From CAIYZT01 sp947461435 (lineage in GTDB: Bacteria > Pseudomonadota > Alphaproteobacteria > Rhodobacterales > Rhodobacteraceae), in assembly GCA_965284435.1 (NCBI GenBank), contig OZ260083.1, positions 2,542,001-2,606,000 on the forward strand: DNA of 64,000 nt, read 5' to 3'. Numbering within the stretch: the stretch's first letter is position 1; the number at the start of each line of letters is the position of its first letter. The notes under the pieces are model-generated. The model was not told the origin of the DNA. It worked only from the letters and a program-made list of their open reading frames with translations, and did no database searches. Positions 23,782-31,751 of the stretch are shown here, in pieces. The translations under genes were made by a program, and so were the position numbers.

Positions 23782-24524
23782 CCCAGATCGGGGAACCGCG
23801 CGCGCAGGGCCGCCACGTGATCGGCCAAGGCCGGAACCGCAGACCATTGCGCCAAAAGATCACCCCAACGCAGGCGAACAAAGGTTACACCGTCGCCGGC
23901 AATCCTTTTGGAAAATTCGGCAAGCTCGCGCCGATGCAGGGCCTTGCGCACCACATCGACAGGTTTTCCGTTCGCCCAATGAACCGGGTCGGCATAAAGA
24001 TACACCAACACCGCCCCCGTCGCCCGTTTTTCGGCGCGGGTCCAAAGGCCATAGGCGCTTTTGATCAGTTGCACCGCGTCCAGCGATTCAAAGCCGACCT
24101 CGCCCTTGACCAGATCATCACGCAGCTGGGTAAAACGCGGCAGCTTTTCGCGCCAGACGGGGCGATCATAGACTTCGGCAAAGCCGCTGGCCTTGGCGGG
24201 GCGGAACGGTTCGTACCGGCGGCTTTCGATGCCGATCAGCGTGGTGGCGGTTTCCATGCCGACATCCAGCCAGGGATGGCGCCCGTCTTTCCACGGATAG
24301 CGCATTTCCGCCTCGAGGGTGACGGACGTGATCTGCCCGGAGGGCACGCCTTGCAGGGCGGGCATCTGCGCGGCGCGGTGCAGGAACCAGCCAAAGGCAT
24401 TGGCCACCAGCGCCGCCGAAGATTCGGGACTGTCCATCTTGCCAGAGCGGTATTCATGGCCCGGAGAGCGCTGCAAACACTCCAAGATACCCTCGACCGG
24501 AAGATCTGGTAAGAAACTGGTCAT
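23778..24524 (-). CDS. PGN_0703-like putative endonuclease-fold protein
   Basis: 248 residues, soluble. The central part 'VTLEAEMRYPWKDGRHPWLDVGMETATTLIGIESRRYEPFRP' has an Asp, then E-x-R after hydrophobic strands, resembling a PD-(D/E)xK-type nuclease core as in the PGN_0703 family. 'FTQLRDDLVKGEVGFESLDAVQLIKSAYGLW' follows. I see no methyltransferase or other restriction partner beside it, so a role in DNA restriction is not supported by context. Start MTSFLPDLP follows CGGAG. It lies downstream of tig behind a terminator. Confidence 0.5.
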   Translation of the reverse strand: MTSFLPDLPVEGILECLQRSPGHEYRSGKMDSPESSAALVANAFGWFLHRAAQMPALQGVPSGQITSVTLEAEMRYPWKDGRHPWLDVGMETATTLIGIESRRYEPFRPAKASGFAEVYDRPVWREKLPRFTQLRDDLVKGEVGFESLDAVQLIKSAYGLWTRAEKRATGAVLVYLYADPVHWANGKPVDVVRKALHRRELAEFSKRIAGDGVTFVRLRWGDLLAQWSAVPALADHVAALRARFPDLG

Positions 24525-24549
24525 GGCGCGCTCCGCTTTGGGAAAGGAA

Positions 24550-24574
24550 AGGGCCGCCCCAAGGGGACGGCCCT
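24550..24574 (-). terminator. Intrinsic terminator of tig
   Basis: AGGGCCGTCCCC-TT-GGGGCGGCCCT on the minus strand followed by TTCCTTT. It begins 24 nt after the trigger factor stop and before the next gene's ATG. Confidence 0.85.
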
Positions 24575-24598
24575 GATGGTTCAAGCTCAGATGAAAGC

Positions 24599-25933
24599 TT
24601 ACATCTCGTCCAAGGCTTCGACCAGCTTTTGCAGCTCGTCCTTGGTGATCTCTTTGTCGGTCACCTTGGCCATGGCCACGATGTGATCGACAACCTTGTC
24701 TTCGAAGATCGGCGCGCGCAGTTGCTGCTGCACTTGCTGGTTCTTTTGAACAAATTCGAAATAGGCGCGTTCCTGACCGGGGTACTGACGTGCCTGTTGC
24801 AGCACGGCTTGGGTCATTTCGGCGTCAGTCACGGTGACTTCGGCCTTGCGGCCCACTTCGGCCAGAACCAGACCCAAACGCACCCGGCGTTCGGCCAAGG
24901 CCTTGTGCTCGTCGGTGGTTTCGACGTGGTCATGGTTGTGACCTTGCACGTCGGGGTTCTCTTCGTGCCACAGCTGGTGGGCGATCTGTCCGGCTTCGGC
25001 ATCGACCAAGGCGGGGGGAAGATCGAACTTCACCTGAGCATCCAACTGGTCCAATAAAGCGCGCTTCATCACCGCGCGGGCTGCGCCCTTGTATTCGGCT
25101 TCCAGACGTTCAGCGATCTGGGTCTTCAGGGCGGCCAGATCTTCGGCGCCGTATTTCTTGGCCAATTCGTCATTCACTTCGGCCGGAACGGCCTTTTTCA
25201 GGCCCTTGATGGTGCATTCAAACACCGCCGCCTTGCCCGCCAGATGGGCCGCGCCATAGGCTTCGGGGAAGGAAACGTTAACCTTCACCTCGTCGCCGAC
25301 GGCCGTGCCGACAAGCTGTGCCTCGAATCCCGGGATAAAGGAGTTCGAGCCCAGAACCAGCGGGTAATCTTCGCCCGTACCGCCGTCAAAGTAATCGCCG
25401 TCAACCGAGCCCTTGAAGTCGATCGTCACCTGATCGCCGTCTTTGGCCTTGGCGCCTTTTTTCTTGTCTTCGAAGGATTGTGCGGTGCCCGCCAGATCCT
25501 TCAGCGCCTGATCAACCGAGACGTCATCGGCCTTGACCGTCAGTTTATCCAGCGTGATCTTGGAGGCGTCGATTTCCGGGATGGGGGGCAATGCCTCGTA
25601 CGACATCTCGACCACAACGTCCTGACCTTCTTTCCAGGTCTCGCCGTTAACCATCTTGACGTCGGGCTGCAGCGCCGGACGATCGCCGGTCTTTTCAAAG
25701 TGACCCTTCATCGCGCCATCGATGGCGTCTTGCATGGCGTCGCCCGTCAGGCGCTGGCCAAACTGCTTTTTCAGGATCGCCAATGGCACCTTGCCTTTGC
25801 GAAATCCTTTGATTTCGACTTCGGGCTGCGCTTCAAGCAACTTTTCCGTCACTTTGGCTTCCAGTTCGGCCGCCGTGACCGTGATGGTATAGCCGCGCTT
25901 CAGGCCTTCGTTCAGGGTCTCGGTAACCTGCAT
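24599..25933 (-). CDS. tig: Trigger factor (ribosome-bound chaperone, PPIase)
   Basis: 444 residues. The ribosome-binding N-domain contains 'EIKGFRKGKVPLAILKKQFGQRL' (the GFRxGKxP signature), then the FKBP domain 'AKDGDQVTIDFKGSVDGDYFDGGTGEDYPLVLGSNSFIPGFEAQLVGTAVGDE', then the helical C-terminal arms to 'ELQKLVEALDEM'. It folds nascent chains at the exit tunnel. A tRNA-Leu gene lies 26 bp upstream on the same strand. Confidence 0.98.
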   Translation of the reverse strand: MQVTETLNEGLKRGYTITVTAAELEAKVTEKLLEAQPEVEIKGFRKGKVPLAILKKQFGQRLTGDAMQDAIDGAMKGHFEKTGDRPALQPDVKMVNGETWKEGQDVVVEMSYEALPPIPEIDASKITLDKLTVKADDVSVDQALKDLAGTAQSFEDKKKGAKAKDGDQVTIDFKGSVDGDYFDGGTGEDYPLVLGSNSFIPGFEAQLVGTAVGDEVKVNVSFPEAYGAAHLAGKAAVFECTIKGLKKAVPAEVNDELAKKYGAEDLAALKTQIAERLEAEYKGAARAVMKRALLDQLDAQVKFDLPPALVDAEAGQIAHQLWHEENPDVQGHNHDHVETTDEHKALAERRVRLGLVLAEVGRKAEVTVTDAEMTQAVLQQARQYPGQERAYFEFVQKNQQVQQQLRAPIFEDKVVDHIVAMAKVTDKEITKDELQKLVEALDEM

Positions 25934-25959
25934 GTTCTCGTCCTTCTCATCTTATCTCT

Positions 25960-26044
25960 TGGTGCGGGTAGAGGGACTTGAACCCCCACGCCTTGCGGCG
26001 CCAGAACCTAAATCTGGTGCGTCTGCCAATTTCGCCATACCCGC
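25960..26044 (-). tRNA. tRNA-Leu (anticodon UAG)
   Basis: 85 nt including an encoded CCA. Acceptor GCGGGTA pairs with TACCCGC; the anticodon stem-loop CCAGA-TTTAGGT-TCTGG gives anticodon TAG for CUA-type codons. The T arm is GGGGTTCAAGTCCCT and the long class II variable arm (CGCCGCAAGGCG) is present. Fully consistent with leucine. Confidence 0.96.
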
Positions 26045-26179
26045 AAATTGCCACGAAACGGACAGGCCCTTCCCGGAAGGAAGACCCGGACCGCCCCGCA
26101 AATCCGCGCCCTTCTAACAAAGGCTTTGCGGGGATGCGAGAGGAAAATCGTCAAATGCGAATTGTGCTGTGGTCGGCAG

Positions 26180-26277
26180 ATTTCGCGCCCCGGTTTTCGC
26201 GCCCCCGTTTTCGCGCCCCGGTTTTCGCGCCCCGGTTTTCGCGCCCCAGTTTTCGCGCCCCAGTTTTCGCACCCCTG
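26180..26277. repeat. Seven-copy 14-bp tandem repeat
   Basis: Units of consensus TTTTCGCGCCCCGG, seven in a row without spacers: units 3 and 4 are identical, 5 and 6 end in AG, and units 1, 2 and 7 have one or two changes. It fills part of the 315-bp gap between divergent tRNA-Leu and the Hint-domain gene, ending 82 bp before that gene. The unit length is not a multiple of three, and no ribosome site or known protein matches the frames through it. It may be a multi-site regulatory array or a slippage-generated minisatellite. Confidence 0.9.
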
Positions 26278-26359
26278 TCGCAAATCGCCACGGCTTTAAC
26301 CCAATCTTGCCATATTGTGCTGCAAAAAAGAAATCCAGACGAGTCGAGGAGATCCAACC

Positions 26360-26833
26360 ATGGCACAGCACACAACCCAAAAGGATCTGCGCAGCAGCGC
26401 GGTGGTCACCAGCGGCGTTCTGCAAGGGACCAAGATCTTGACGCTGGATGGCGAAATTCCGGTGGATTTCCTGGAGATGGGGGATCGGGTGCTGACGCGG
26501 TCTGGCGCACGGATTTTGAAATCAATCGAGATTACCGTGATGTCGCATGTGCGGATGGTGCGCATCGGCGCCTCCACCTTGGGGGTGGAGCGGCCAGAGG
26601 AAGATGTTCTGGTTCCCGCTGGTCAGAAAATTTTGGTGCGCGATTGGCGTGCCATGGCCTTTGCCGGCACCAAACAGGCGCTGATCGCGGCCGCGCGGCT
26701 GACGGACGGCGAATTCATTCGGGGCGAAGTCTTGGATCTGGCGCGGATTTACACCCTTGGGTTCGAAGATGAGGTTGTCATCTATGCCGGCGGATTGGAA
26801 TTGGCCTGCGATCCGGCCGTGGTTTCCGCCTGA
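26360..26833 (+). CDS. Small Hint-domain protein without N-terminal nucleophile
   Basis: 157 residues. 'GVLQGTKILTLDGEIPVDFLEMGDRVLTRSGARILKSIEITVMSH' is the Hint block A pattern (G-T-x-I-x-T-x-x-G, then L-x-x-G-D-x-V-x-T) of Hedgehog/intein proteins common in Rhodobacteraceae. The Cys that normally precedes this block is absent here (Leu-Gln), and there is no C-extein or toxin domain; it ends 'LELACDPAVVSA'. It is therefore probably not self-splicing. GAGGAG is upstream and a terminator follows. Function unknown. Confidence 0.7.
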   Translation: MAQHTTQKDLRSSAVVTSGVLQGTKILTLDGEIPVDFLEMGDRVLTRSGARILKSIEITVMSHVRMVRIGASTLGVERPEEDVLVPAGQKILVRDWRAMAFAGTKQALIAAARLTDGEFIRGEVLDLARIYTLGFEDEVVIYAGGLELACDPAVVSA

Positions 26834-26856
26834 CACCGGGATCTTCGCGCTGATCG

Positions 26857-26879
26857 GGCCGCCTTTTGGCGGCCTTTTT
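26857..26879 (+). terminator. Intrinsic terminator of the Hint gene
   Basis: GGCCGCC-TTTT-GGCGGCC followed by TTTTT, 23 nt after the stop and just before the convergent nnr gene end. Confidence 0.93.
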
Positions 26880-26886
26880 GCTTGGA

Positions 26887-28518
26887 TCACAGCCCCATGG
26901 CGCGAAAGACCTTTGGCAACTCTTCGGGCAGATCTTCGGCGATCAGGCCCGGGCCAAAGGACAGGGCCGATTCGACATGCAGCCAAGCGGCGGTTTCGGC
27001 GGCGATTTGGGGGGCAAATCCGCGCGCGAGCAGCCCGGTGATGAAACCTGCCAGCACATCGCCCGCCCCTGCGGTGGCAAGCCACGGCGCGGCCCGGTCG
27101 TAGGCGGCGGCGTTCAGGGCGCAGGTGCCATCGGGGCTGGCGATCACGGTGTCGGGGCCTTTGAAAAGAACCACGCATCCAGCGCGGGCGGCAGCCGCAC
27201 GCGCGGCATCGACCTTGGAATAGGCGGGGCCTTTGGTGGCGGGGGCGTTCAGTTTGGCGGCGATATCGGGGAAAAGGCGGGCAAATTCGCCGCCATGGGG
27301 GGTCAGGACGCAATCCTTGTGCAGCAGGGCGAACAAGGTGGGGTCGCGGGAGATGAGGGTGAGGGCATCGGCGTCGAGGGTCAGGGAGAGTCGGGGCAGG
27401 CCCCGACCTACAAGTGCCACTTTCACCAAATCCGCCGCTCGCGCATCTAAGCCGAGTCCCGGCCCCAGACACAGCGCATTGATGCGGGTATCGGACAGGA
27501 TTTCGACCAGCCCTGCCCCATCGGCCACAGTCTTCAGCATGATGGCATCCAGCCGCCCGGCATTCTCGGCCAAGGCTTCGGGAGGGCAGGCCACCGTCAC
27601 CAACCCCGCCCCGATCCGCAGCGCCCCGCGTGCGGTCATCCGGGCAGCACCGCCATGGCCCGGAGGGCCTGAGAGGATGAGGGCGTGGCCGTGGGAGAAT
27701 TTGTGATTCTGCGCATAGGGCTCGGGATTGGCCTTTGACAGCGAGTTGCCCCAATGGTGGTATTCGGGCTGCTCCACCTTCCGCACAATTTGAACTTTTC
27801 GGGCCTTCGCTTCTTCCCACGACATTTCGCCAGGAGGGCGAATGCCCAGATCGACCACCTTCAATCTGCCACCAAGGGCCGGAGCGCGGCCAAGGTAATG
27901 TCCGACCTTGGCCGCGTGAAAAGTGACCGTGAGGTGAGCGCCCATCTCGCCGCCCCAGTCTTGCGCGGAGCGCAACGCGCGGCCTGAATCGGCGTCGACT
28001 TCGGAAACGACATCAACGGCCACGATGTAGGGTCGGCGAACTTCCCGCGTCCACCACAACCCGTCGGACATGAAATGGTGGTATTCCCAGTTGAGAGCCG
28101 CAGGAATATCGAAACCCCGCGAAAGTCCGATACCAAAGATAGCGTCCACAACCACGTCGGCCCGGCTGAAGTCCGCGGCGGAAATCCGTCCGACCTCCCC
28201 CATTGCCACCCACCGCTCATAATTCACTCGCGCGTCGGGCGGCATCCCTTCGGGGGTGCCATAGTGGAACACCTCCACCTCCCAGCCCCATTCCTTCAGC
28301 AATCGTGCCACGACAAAGCCATCGCCGCCGTTGTTGCCCGGCCCGCACAGCATCACGGCGCGGTGGGAGGTGGTTTGCAGTTCGGGCCATTCGGCGAAGA
28401 TGGCGTCCACCACGCCGCGCCCTGCCCGCTCCATCAGCTCCAGCCCGGTCACCTCGCCTGAGGCAATCGCGGCGGCTTCGATGGCGCGCATTTGGGCGGC
28501 GGTGAGAAGTTCGGTCAT
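26887..28518 (-). CDS. nnr: Bifunctional NAD(P)H-hydrate epimerase / ADP-dependent dehydratase
   Basis: 543 residues. It repairs hydrated NAD(P)H: the N-terminal YjeF_N epimerase (~1-215, with 'VMLCGPGNNGGDGFVVARLL' and 'DVVVDAIFGIGLSRG') and the C-terminal ribokinase-like dehydratase (~260-540, with 'HGHALILSGPPGHGGAARMTARGALRIGAGLVTVACP', 'VLTPHGGEFARL' and 'ATAGAGDVLAGFITGLLARG'). Both halves are complete. Standalone transcription unit, convergent with the Hint gene and divergent from glnB. Confidence 0.96.
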   Translation of the reverse strand: MTELLTAAQMRAIEAAAIASGEVTGLELMERAGRGVVDAIFAEWPELQTTSHRAVMLCGPGNNGGDGFVVARLLKEWGWEVEVFHYGTPEGMPPDARVNYERWVAMGEVGRISAADFSRADVVVDAIFGIGLSRGFDIPAALNWEYHHFMSDGLWWTREVRRPYIVAVDVVSEVDADSGRALRSAQDWGGEMGAHLTVTFHAAKVGHYLGRAPALGGRLKVVDLGIRPPGEMSWEEAKARKVQIVRKVEQPEYHHWGNSLSKANPEPYAQNHKFSHGHALILSGPPGHGGAARMTARGALRIGAGLVTVACPPEALAENAGRLDAIMLKTVADGAGLVEILSDTRINALCLGPGLGLDARAADLVKVALVGRGLPRLSLTLDADALTLISRDPTLFALLHKDCVLTPHGGEFARLFPDIAAKLNAPATKGPAYSKVDAARAAAARAGCVVLFKGPDTVIASPDGTCALNAAAYDRAAPWLATAGAGDVLAGFITGLLARGFAPQIAAETAAWLHVESALSFGPGLIAEDLPEELPKVFRAMGL

Positions 28519-28628
28519 CGCGGCAGCTCCTTCATTCCTATTTCGCCCATTTTTTGATCACTGAGTCTATTTTTTGTGCCGTTGCTGAAAATTCCCGCGC
28601 CTGTATGTCGCAGATCACCGCCTTCGAA

Positions 28629-28647
28629 TTGCACCTGCGGGTGCGAA
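28629..28647. promoter_or_regulatory. GCACC/GGTGC dyad upstream of glnB (NtrC-like half-sites)
   Basis: TTGCACC and GGTGCGAA face each other with 4 nt between the GCACC and GGTGC cores. The NtrC consensus needs 5 nt, so this is an off-register resemblance. It lies 35 nt before the glnB ATG. I see no convincing sigma54 -24/-12 element. Confidence 0.3.
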
Positions 28648-28681
28648 GTGATGTGACACCTTGAGATAGTGGAGGCGGGCG

Positions 28682-29020
28682 ATGAAGAAGATTGAAGCGA
28701 TCATAAAGCCCTTCAAACTTGACGAGGTAAAGGAAGCTTTGCAAGAAGCGGGGATTCAGGGTCTTTCGGTGACCGAGGTCAAGGGTTTTGGTCGCCAAAA
28801 AGGGCATACCGAACTGTACCGCGGCGCCGAGTATGTTGTGGATTTCCTGCCCAAAGTGAAAATTGAGGTCGTGTTGACCGACGATATGGTCGATGCGGCT
28901 GTGGACGCGATCATCGCGGCCGCCCGCACCGACAAGATAGGCGACGGCAAGATCTTTGTGTCAACCATTGAACAAGCCATCCGCATCCGCACCGGCGAAA
29001 CCGGCGACGAGGCGGTCTGA
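28682..29020 (+). CDS. glnB: Nitrogen regulatory protein P-II
   Basis: 112 residues: 'MKKIEAIIKPFKLDEVKEALQEAGIQGLSVTEVKGFGRQKGHTELYRGAEYVVDFLPKVKIEVVL' with Tyr51 in the T-loop (uridylylation site) and the C-terminal signature 'TDKIGDGKIFVSTIEQAIRIRTGE'. It senses 2-oxoglutarate and ATP/ADP and controls GlnE and NtrB. GGAGGC precedes the ATG. It lies 59 bp before glnA, the standard glnBA operon. GlnB rather than GlnK is assigned from the linkage to glnA. Confidence 0.96.
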   Translation: MKKIEAIIKPFKLDEVKEALQEAGIQGLSVTEVKGFGRQKGHTELYRGAEYVVDFLPKVKIEVVLTDDMVDAAVDAIIAAARTDKIGDGKIFVSTIEQAIRIRTGETGDEAV

Positions 29021-29079
29021 TATTTCTGAACACCGGGCCGCAAGGCCTTGAACCATAACCCGAAACTCTGAAAGGCAGA

Positions 29080-30492
29080 ATGATGAGCGCAGTTGCGAAA
29101 GCTCTGAAACTGATCAAGGACGAGGAAATCGAATACGTAGATATTCGTTTCACCGATCCCAAAGGCAAGCTTCAGCATGTCACGCTGGTGTCTGATCTGG
29201 TTGATGAAGACTTCTTTGAAGAAGGCTTTATGTTCGACGGATCTTCCATCGCGGGATGGAAGTCGATCGATCAGTCGGACATGAAATTGATCCCCGATGC
29301 GGCGTCGGTTTACATCGATCCGTTCTATGCCGAAAAGACGCTGTGCGTGCATTGCAACGTGGTCGAGCCTGATACAAACGAGGCTTATGACCGCTGCCCG
29401 CGCCAGACCGCGCTGAAGGCCGAAGCCTTTTTGAAATCATCGGGCATTGGCGACACGGCCTATTTCGGGCCTGAGGCCGAATTTTTCATCTTTGACGACG
29501 TGCGCTATTCGATCACGCCGCGCAAAGTGTCTTATGAAATCGACGCGGAAGCGGCGGCTTGGAACACGGATGCCACCTATGAAGGCGGCAACATGGGCCA
29601 CCGCGCCGGCCACAAGGGCGGCTATTTCCCGGTGAACCCGATCGACGAAGCGCAGGATCTGCGCGGCGAGATGCTGTCGACGATGAAGCGCATGGGCATT
29701 CGGGTGGACAAGCACCACCACGAAGTGGCCACCTGCCAGCACGAACTGGGCATGATTTTTGGCGGACTGGTTGAACAGGCCGACAACATTCAAAAGTACA
29801 AATACGTGATTCACAATGTGGCCCATGCCTATGGGAAAACGGTGACCTTCATGCCCAAGCCCATGAAGGGCGACAACGGGTCGGGGATGCACGTGAATAT
29901 GTCGATCTGGAAAGACGGCAAGCCGTTGTTTGCAGGCGACAAATACGCCGATCTGAGCCAAGAGGCGCTGTATTTCATCGGCGGTATCCTGAAGCATGCC
30001 AAGGCGCTGAACGCGCTGACGAACCCTGGCACGAACAGCTACAAGCGTTTGATCCCGGGCTTTGAAGCGCCGGTTCTGCGCGCCTATTCGGCCCGCAACC
30101 GGTCGGGCTGCGTTCGTATTCCGTGGACCGAATCGCCCAAAGCCAAGCGTGTCGAGGCCCGTTTCCCCGATCCGTCGGCCAACCCCTATCTGGCCTTTGC
30201 GGCCTTGTTGATGGCCGGCCTTGATGGCATCCGCAACAAGATCGATCCGGGCCCGGCTTCGGACAAGGATCTGTATGATCTGCCGCCCGAAGAATTGGCA
30301 GCGATCCCAACGGTCTGCGGCAGCCTGCGCGAAGCGCTGGAAGAGCTGGAGATGGACATGGATTTCTTGCTGGCAGGGGATGTGTTCACCCGCGATCAGC
30401 TGGAAAGCTATATCGGGCTGAAGTGGGAAGAGGTTTATGCCTATGAGCATACGCCGCACCCGATTGAGTATCAGCTGTACTATTCGTGCTGA
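29080..30492 (+). CDS. glnA: Glutamine synthetase type I
   Basis: 470 residues, dodecameric GSI that makes glutamine from glutamate and ammonia. It has 'EEGFMFDGSSIAGW', 'GPEAEFFIFDDV', 'MHVNMSIWKDGKPLFAG' and 'NPGTNSYKRLIPGFEAPV'. The adenylylation Tyr is residue 399 in 'DKDLYDLPPEE' (398 if the second Met is used), the target of GlnE encoded at 58.3-61.1 kb. Two adjacent ATG codons open the gene. Followed by an intrinsic terminator. Confidence 0.98.
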   Translation: MMSAVAKALKLIKDEEIEYVDIRFTDPKGKLQHVTLVSDLVDEDFFEEGFMFDGSSIAGWKSIDQSDMKLIPDAASVYIDPFYAEKTLCVHCNVVEPDTNEAYDRCPRQTALKAEAFLKSSGIGDTAYFGPEAEFFIFDDVRYSITPRKVSYEIDAEAAAWNTDATYEGGNMGHRAGHKGGYFPVNPIDEAQDLRGEMLSTMKRMGIRVDKHHHEVATCQHELGMIFGGLVEQADNIQKYKYVIHNVAHAYGKTVTFMPKPMKGDNGSGMHVNMSIWKDGKPLFAGDKYADLSQEALYFIGGILKHAKALNALTNPGTNSYKRLIPGFEAPVLRAYSARNRSGCVRIPWTESPKAKRVEARFPDPSANPYLAFAALLMAGLDGIRNKIDPGPASDKDLYDLPPEELAAIPTVCGSLREALEELEMDMDFLLAGDVFTRDQLESYIGLKWEEVYAYEHTPHPIEYQLYYSC

Positions 30493-30513
30493 TCGGCCGG
30501 ATTTGAATGACAG

Positions 30514-30536
30514 GGGGCGCCTTCGGGCGCCCCTTT
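30514..30536 (+). terminator. Terminator of glnBA
   Basis: GGGGCGCC-TTCG-GGCGCCCC followed by TTT, 21 nt after the glnA stop. A stable UUCG-type loop is present; the U-run is short. Confidence 0.8.
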
Positions 30537-30624
30537 GCATTTGCCACGTCAGGGCCTGATTCCTGCCCCGCTTGTGCCCTTGTAGCGGGGTAGCAGGCAT
30601 CGGGGGCCAGACAGGACCAGACCG

Positions 30625-31590
30625 ATGTTCAAAACCGCAAAAGGGCCGCAGCCGGCGGCGTCCAAGCCAGATATCTGGGCCGAAGGGGCACAGTTTGCGC
30701 CGGCCGAGATGCGCCATCTTGCCCGCGTGTCGGTGATCCTGGCCCGTCGCAAAGCGGCCGGGGTGCTGCAGGGCGCAAGCGCCCTGGCGGGCCGCGCGGC
30801 CACTGCGGTGGAAGGCGGATTTGGCGCGCAGGCCATCGGGCGGTTGGGGCGGCTGGCGCGGGCGCTGCCCCCCCGGCAGGCCGCGGCCGCGGCGCTGAGC
30901 GGGATTTCCCGGATCGGAGCGGCGGCGTCGGGCCTGATTGAAAAGCCGACAGAAGATATCGCGCCTTTGGATTTTGTCGATCTGCGCGGCTATGTCGATC
31001 AGCGCCGCAGCGATGCCGCCGTCAAATCCGCCCAAACCGCGCGCAAAGCCGATATAACGCAAGCGGCCAAGCGGCGGGCGGCGGCGGCGGCAGGGCGCGG
31101 TATGGACGCTGCAGTGCCGCAAGTTCCGATGGCCGGGCCGACAGTGCCCCTGAGTGCATCGCCCCCGCCCCTTGTTGACGCGGGGGAATTGTTGGCCATT
31201 CGGGCCGCCTTGGCCGCCGCGCCAGAACCCGCGCCCCATTTGCAAGCGCCCCCCCAGCCGGCACCCCAAATCGCGCAGGGTCGTGTGTTTTCCCATTTGC
31301 CGGTTGACGGTGTTGCGCAGGCGCTGGTCATTCCGGCCCCCGACCCTGTTTCGAACGAGGGCAAGCCAAAGCGCGCGCGGAACATCGGCCTGCGGCGCAG
31401 GATCGCCGGGGCCATGGCGGCAGGATTGGGGTGGATGGTCCGCCAGACGTGGCGGCTTATCGGGCCGGGGCTGTCGGCGGCTTGCGCCTTTGGGCTGGGG
31501 TGGGCCACGGTGGGGGCGATGATGCCTTTTGGTCTGTACCGGGCGGTCAGATTGCATCTGGACGGGGAAGACCTGCGCTATGTCGACTAA
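30625..31590 (+). CDS. Uncharacterised Ala-rich protein with C-terminal membrane segment(s)
   Basis: 321 residues, not recognised. The N-terminal half (~20-105) is Ala/Gly/Arg-rich and amphipathic. A Pro/Ala-rich linker runs ~165-245. The C-terminal part 'RRIAGAMAAGLGWMVRQTWRLIGPGLSAACAFGLGWATVGAMMPFGLYRAV' has one or two hydrophobic helices. No signal peptide is visible, so it is probably a cytoplasmic domain anchored at the C-terminus. It begins 133 bp after glnA behind the terminator. Codon use resembles its neighbours. Confidence 0.55.
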   Translation: MFKTAKGPQPAASKPDIWAEGAQFAPAEMRHLARVSVILARRKAAGVLQGASALAGRAATAVEGGFGAQAIGRLGRLARALPPRQAAAAALSGISRIGAAASGLIEKPTEDIAPLDFVDLRGYVDQRRSDAAVKSAQTARKADITQAAKRRAAAAAGRGMDAAVPQVPMAGPTVPLSASPPPLVDAGELLAIRAALAAAPEPAPHLQAPPQPAPQIAQGRVFSHLPVDGVAQALVIPAPDPVSNEGKPKRARNIGLRRRIAGAMAAGLGWMVRQTWRLIGPGLSAACAFGLGWATVGAMMPFGLYRAVRLHLDGEDLRYVD

Positions 31591-31724
31591 GGATCCGGCC
31601 GCGCAGACGGGCGTAAAGGATGGGGTATGGGCCCGGCATTGTGGCCAAACCGTGCACAATCTTGCGCAAAACGCCTTCATTTTCCACAATTGAACCCAAG
31701 TGAGGGCGCAATCGCGGGTCATGG

Positions 31725-31739
31725 TTAACCAAGATTAAC
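31725..31739. promoter_or_regulatory. TTAA-N6-TTAAC pair, CtrA-like
   Basis: GGTTAACCAAGATTAACAGG contains two TTAA(C) half-sites 6 nt apart, 13 nt before the next gene. The CtrA consensus uses a 7-nt spacer, so the match is imperfect. The same TTAA-N6-TTAAC arrangement, with a similar spacer, recurs near 54.7 kb. Confidence 0.3.
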
Positions 31740-31751
31740 AGGACGCGAACC

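Noticed and set aside
26180..26277. CRISPR-like array
   Set aside because: Units are 14 bp with no unique spacers, and no cas genes are present.
26048..26299. A protein with FRAPVFAP-type repeats read through the 14-bp array
   Set aside because: Because the unit is not a multiple of three, any frame through it is open; no ribosome site, and the composition is dictated by the repeat.
28620..28681. NtrC/sigma54-controlled glnB promoter
   Set aside because: The GCACC/GGTGC halves are one nucleotide too close and no -24/-12 element is visible; kept only as a low-confidence dyad.
29437..31722. A 761-codon minus-strand open frame across glnA and the following gene
   Set aside because: It is antisense to glutamine synthetase, which is unmistakable, has no family motif, and reads straight through the glnA terminator hairpin.
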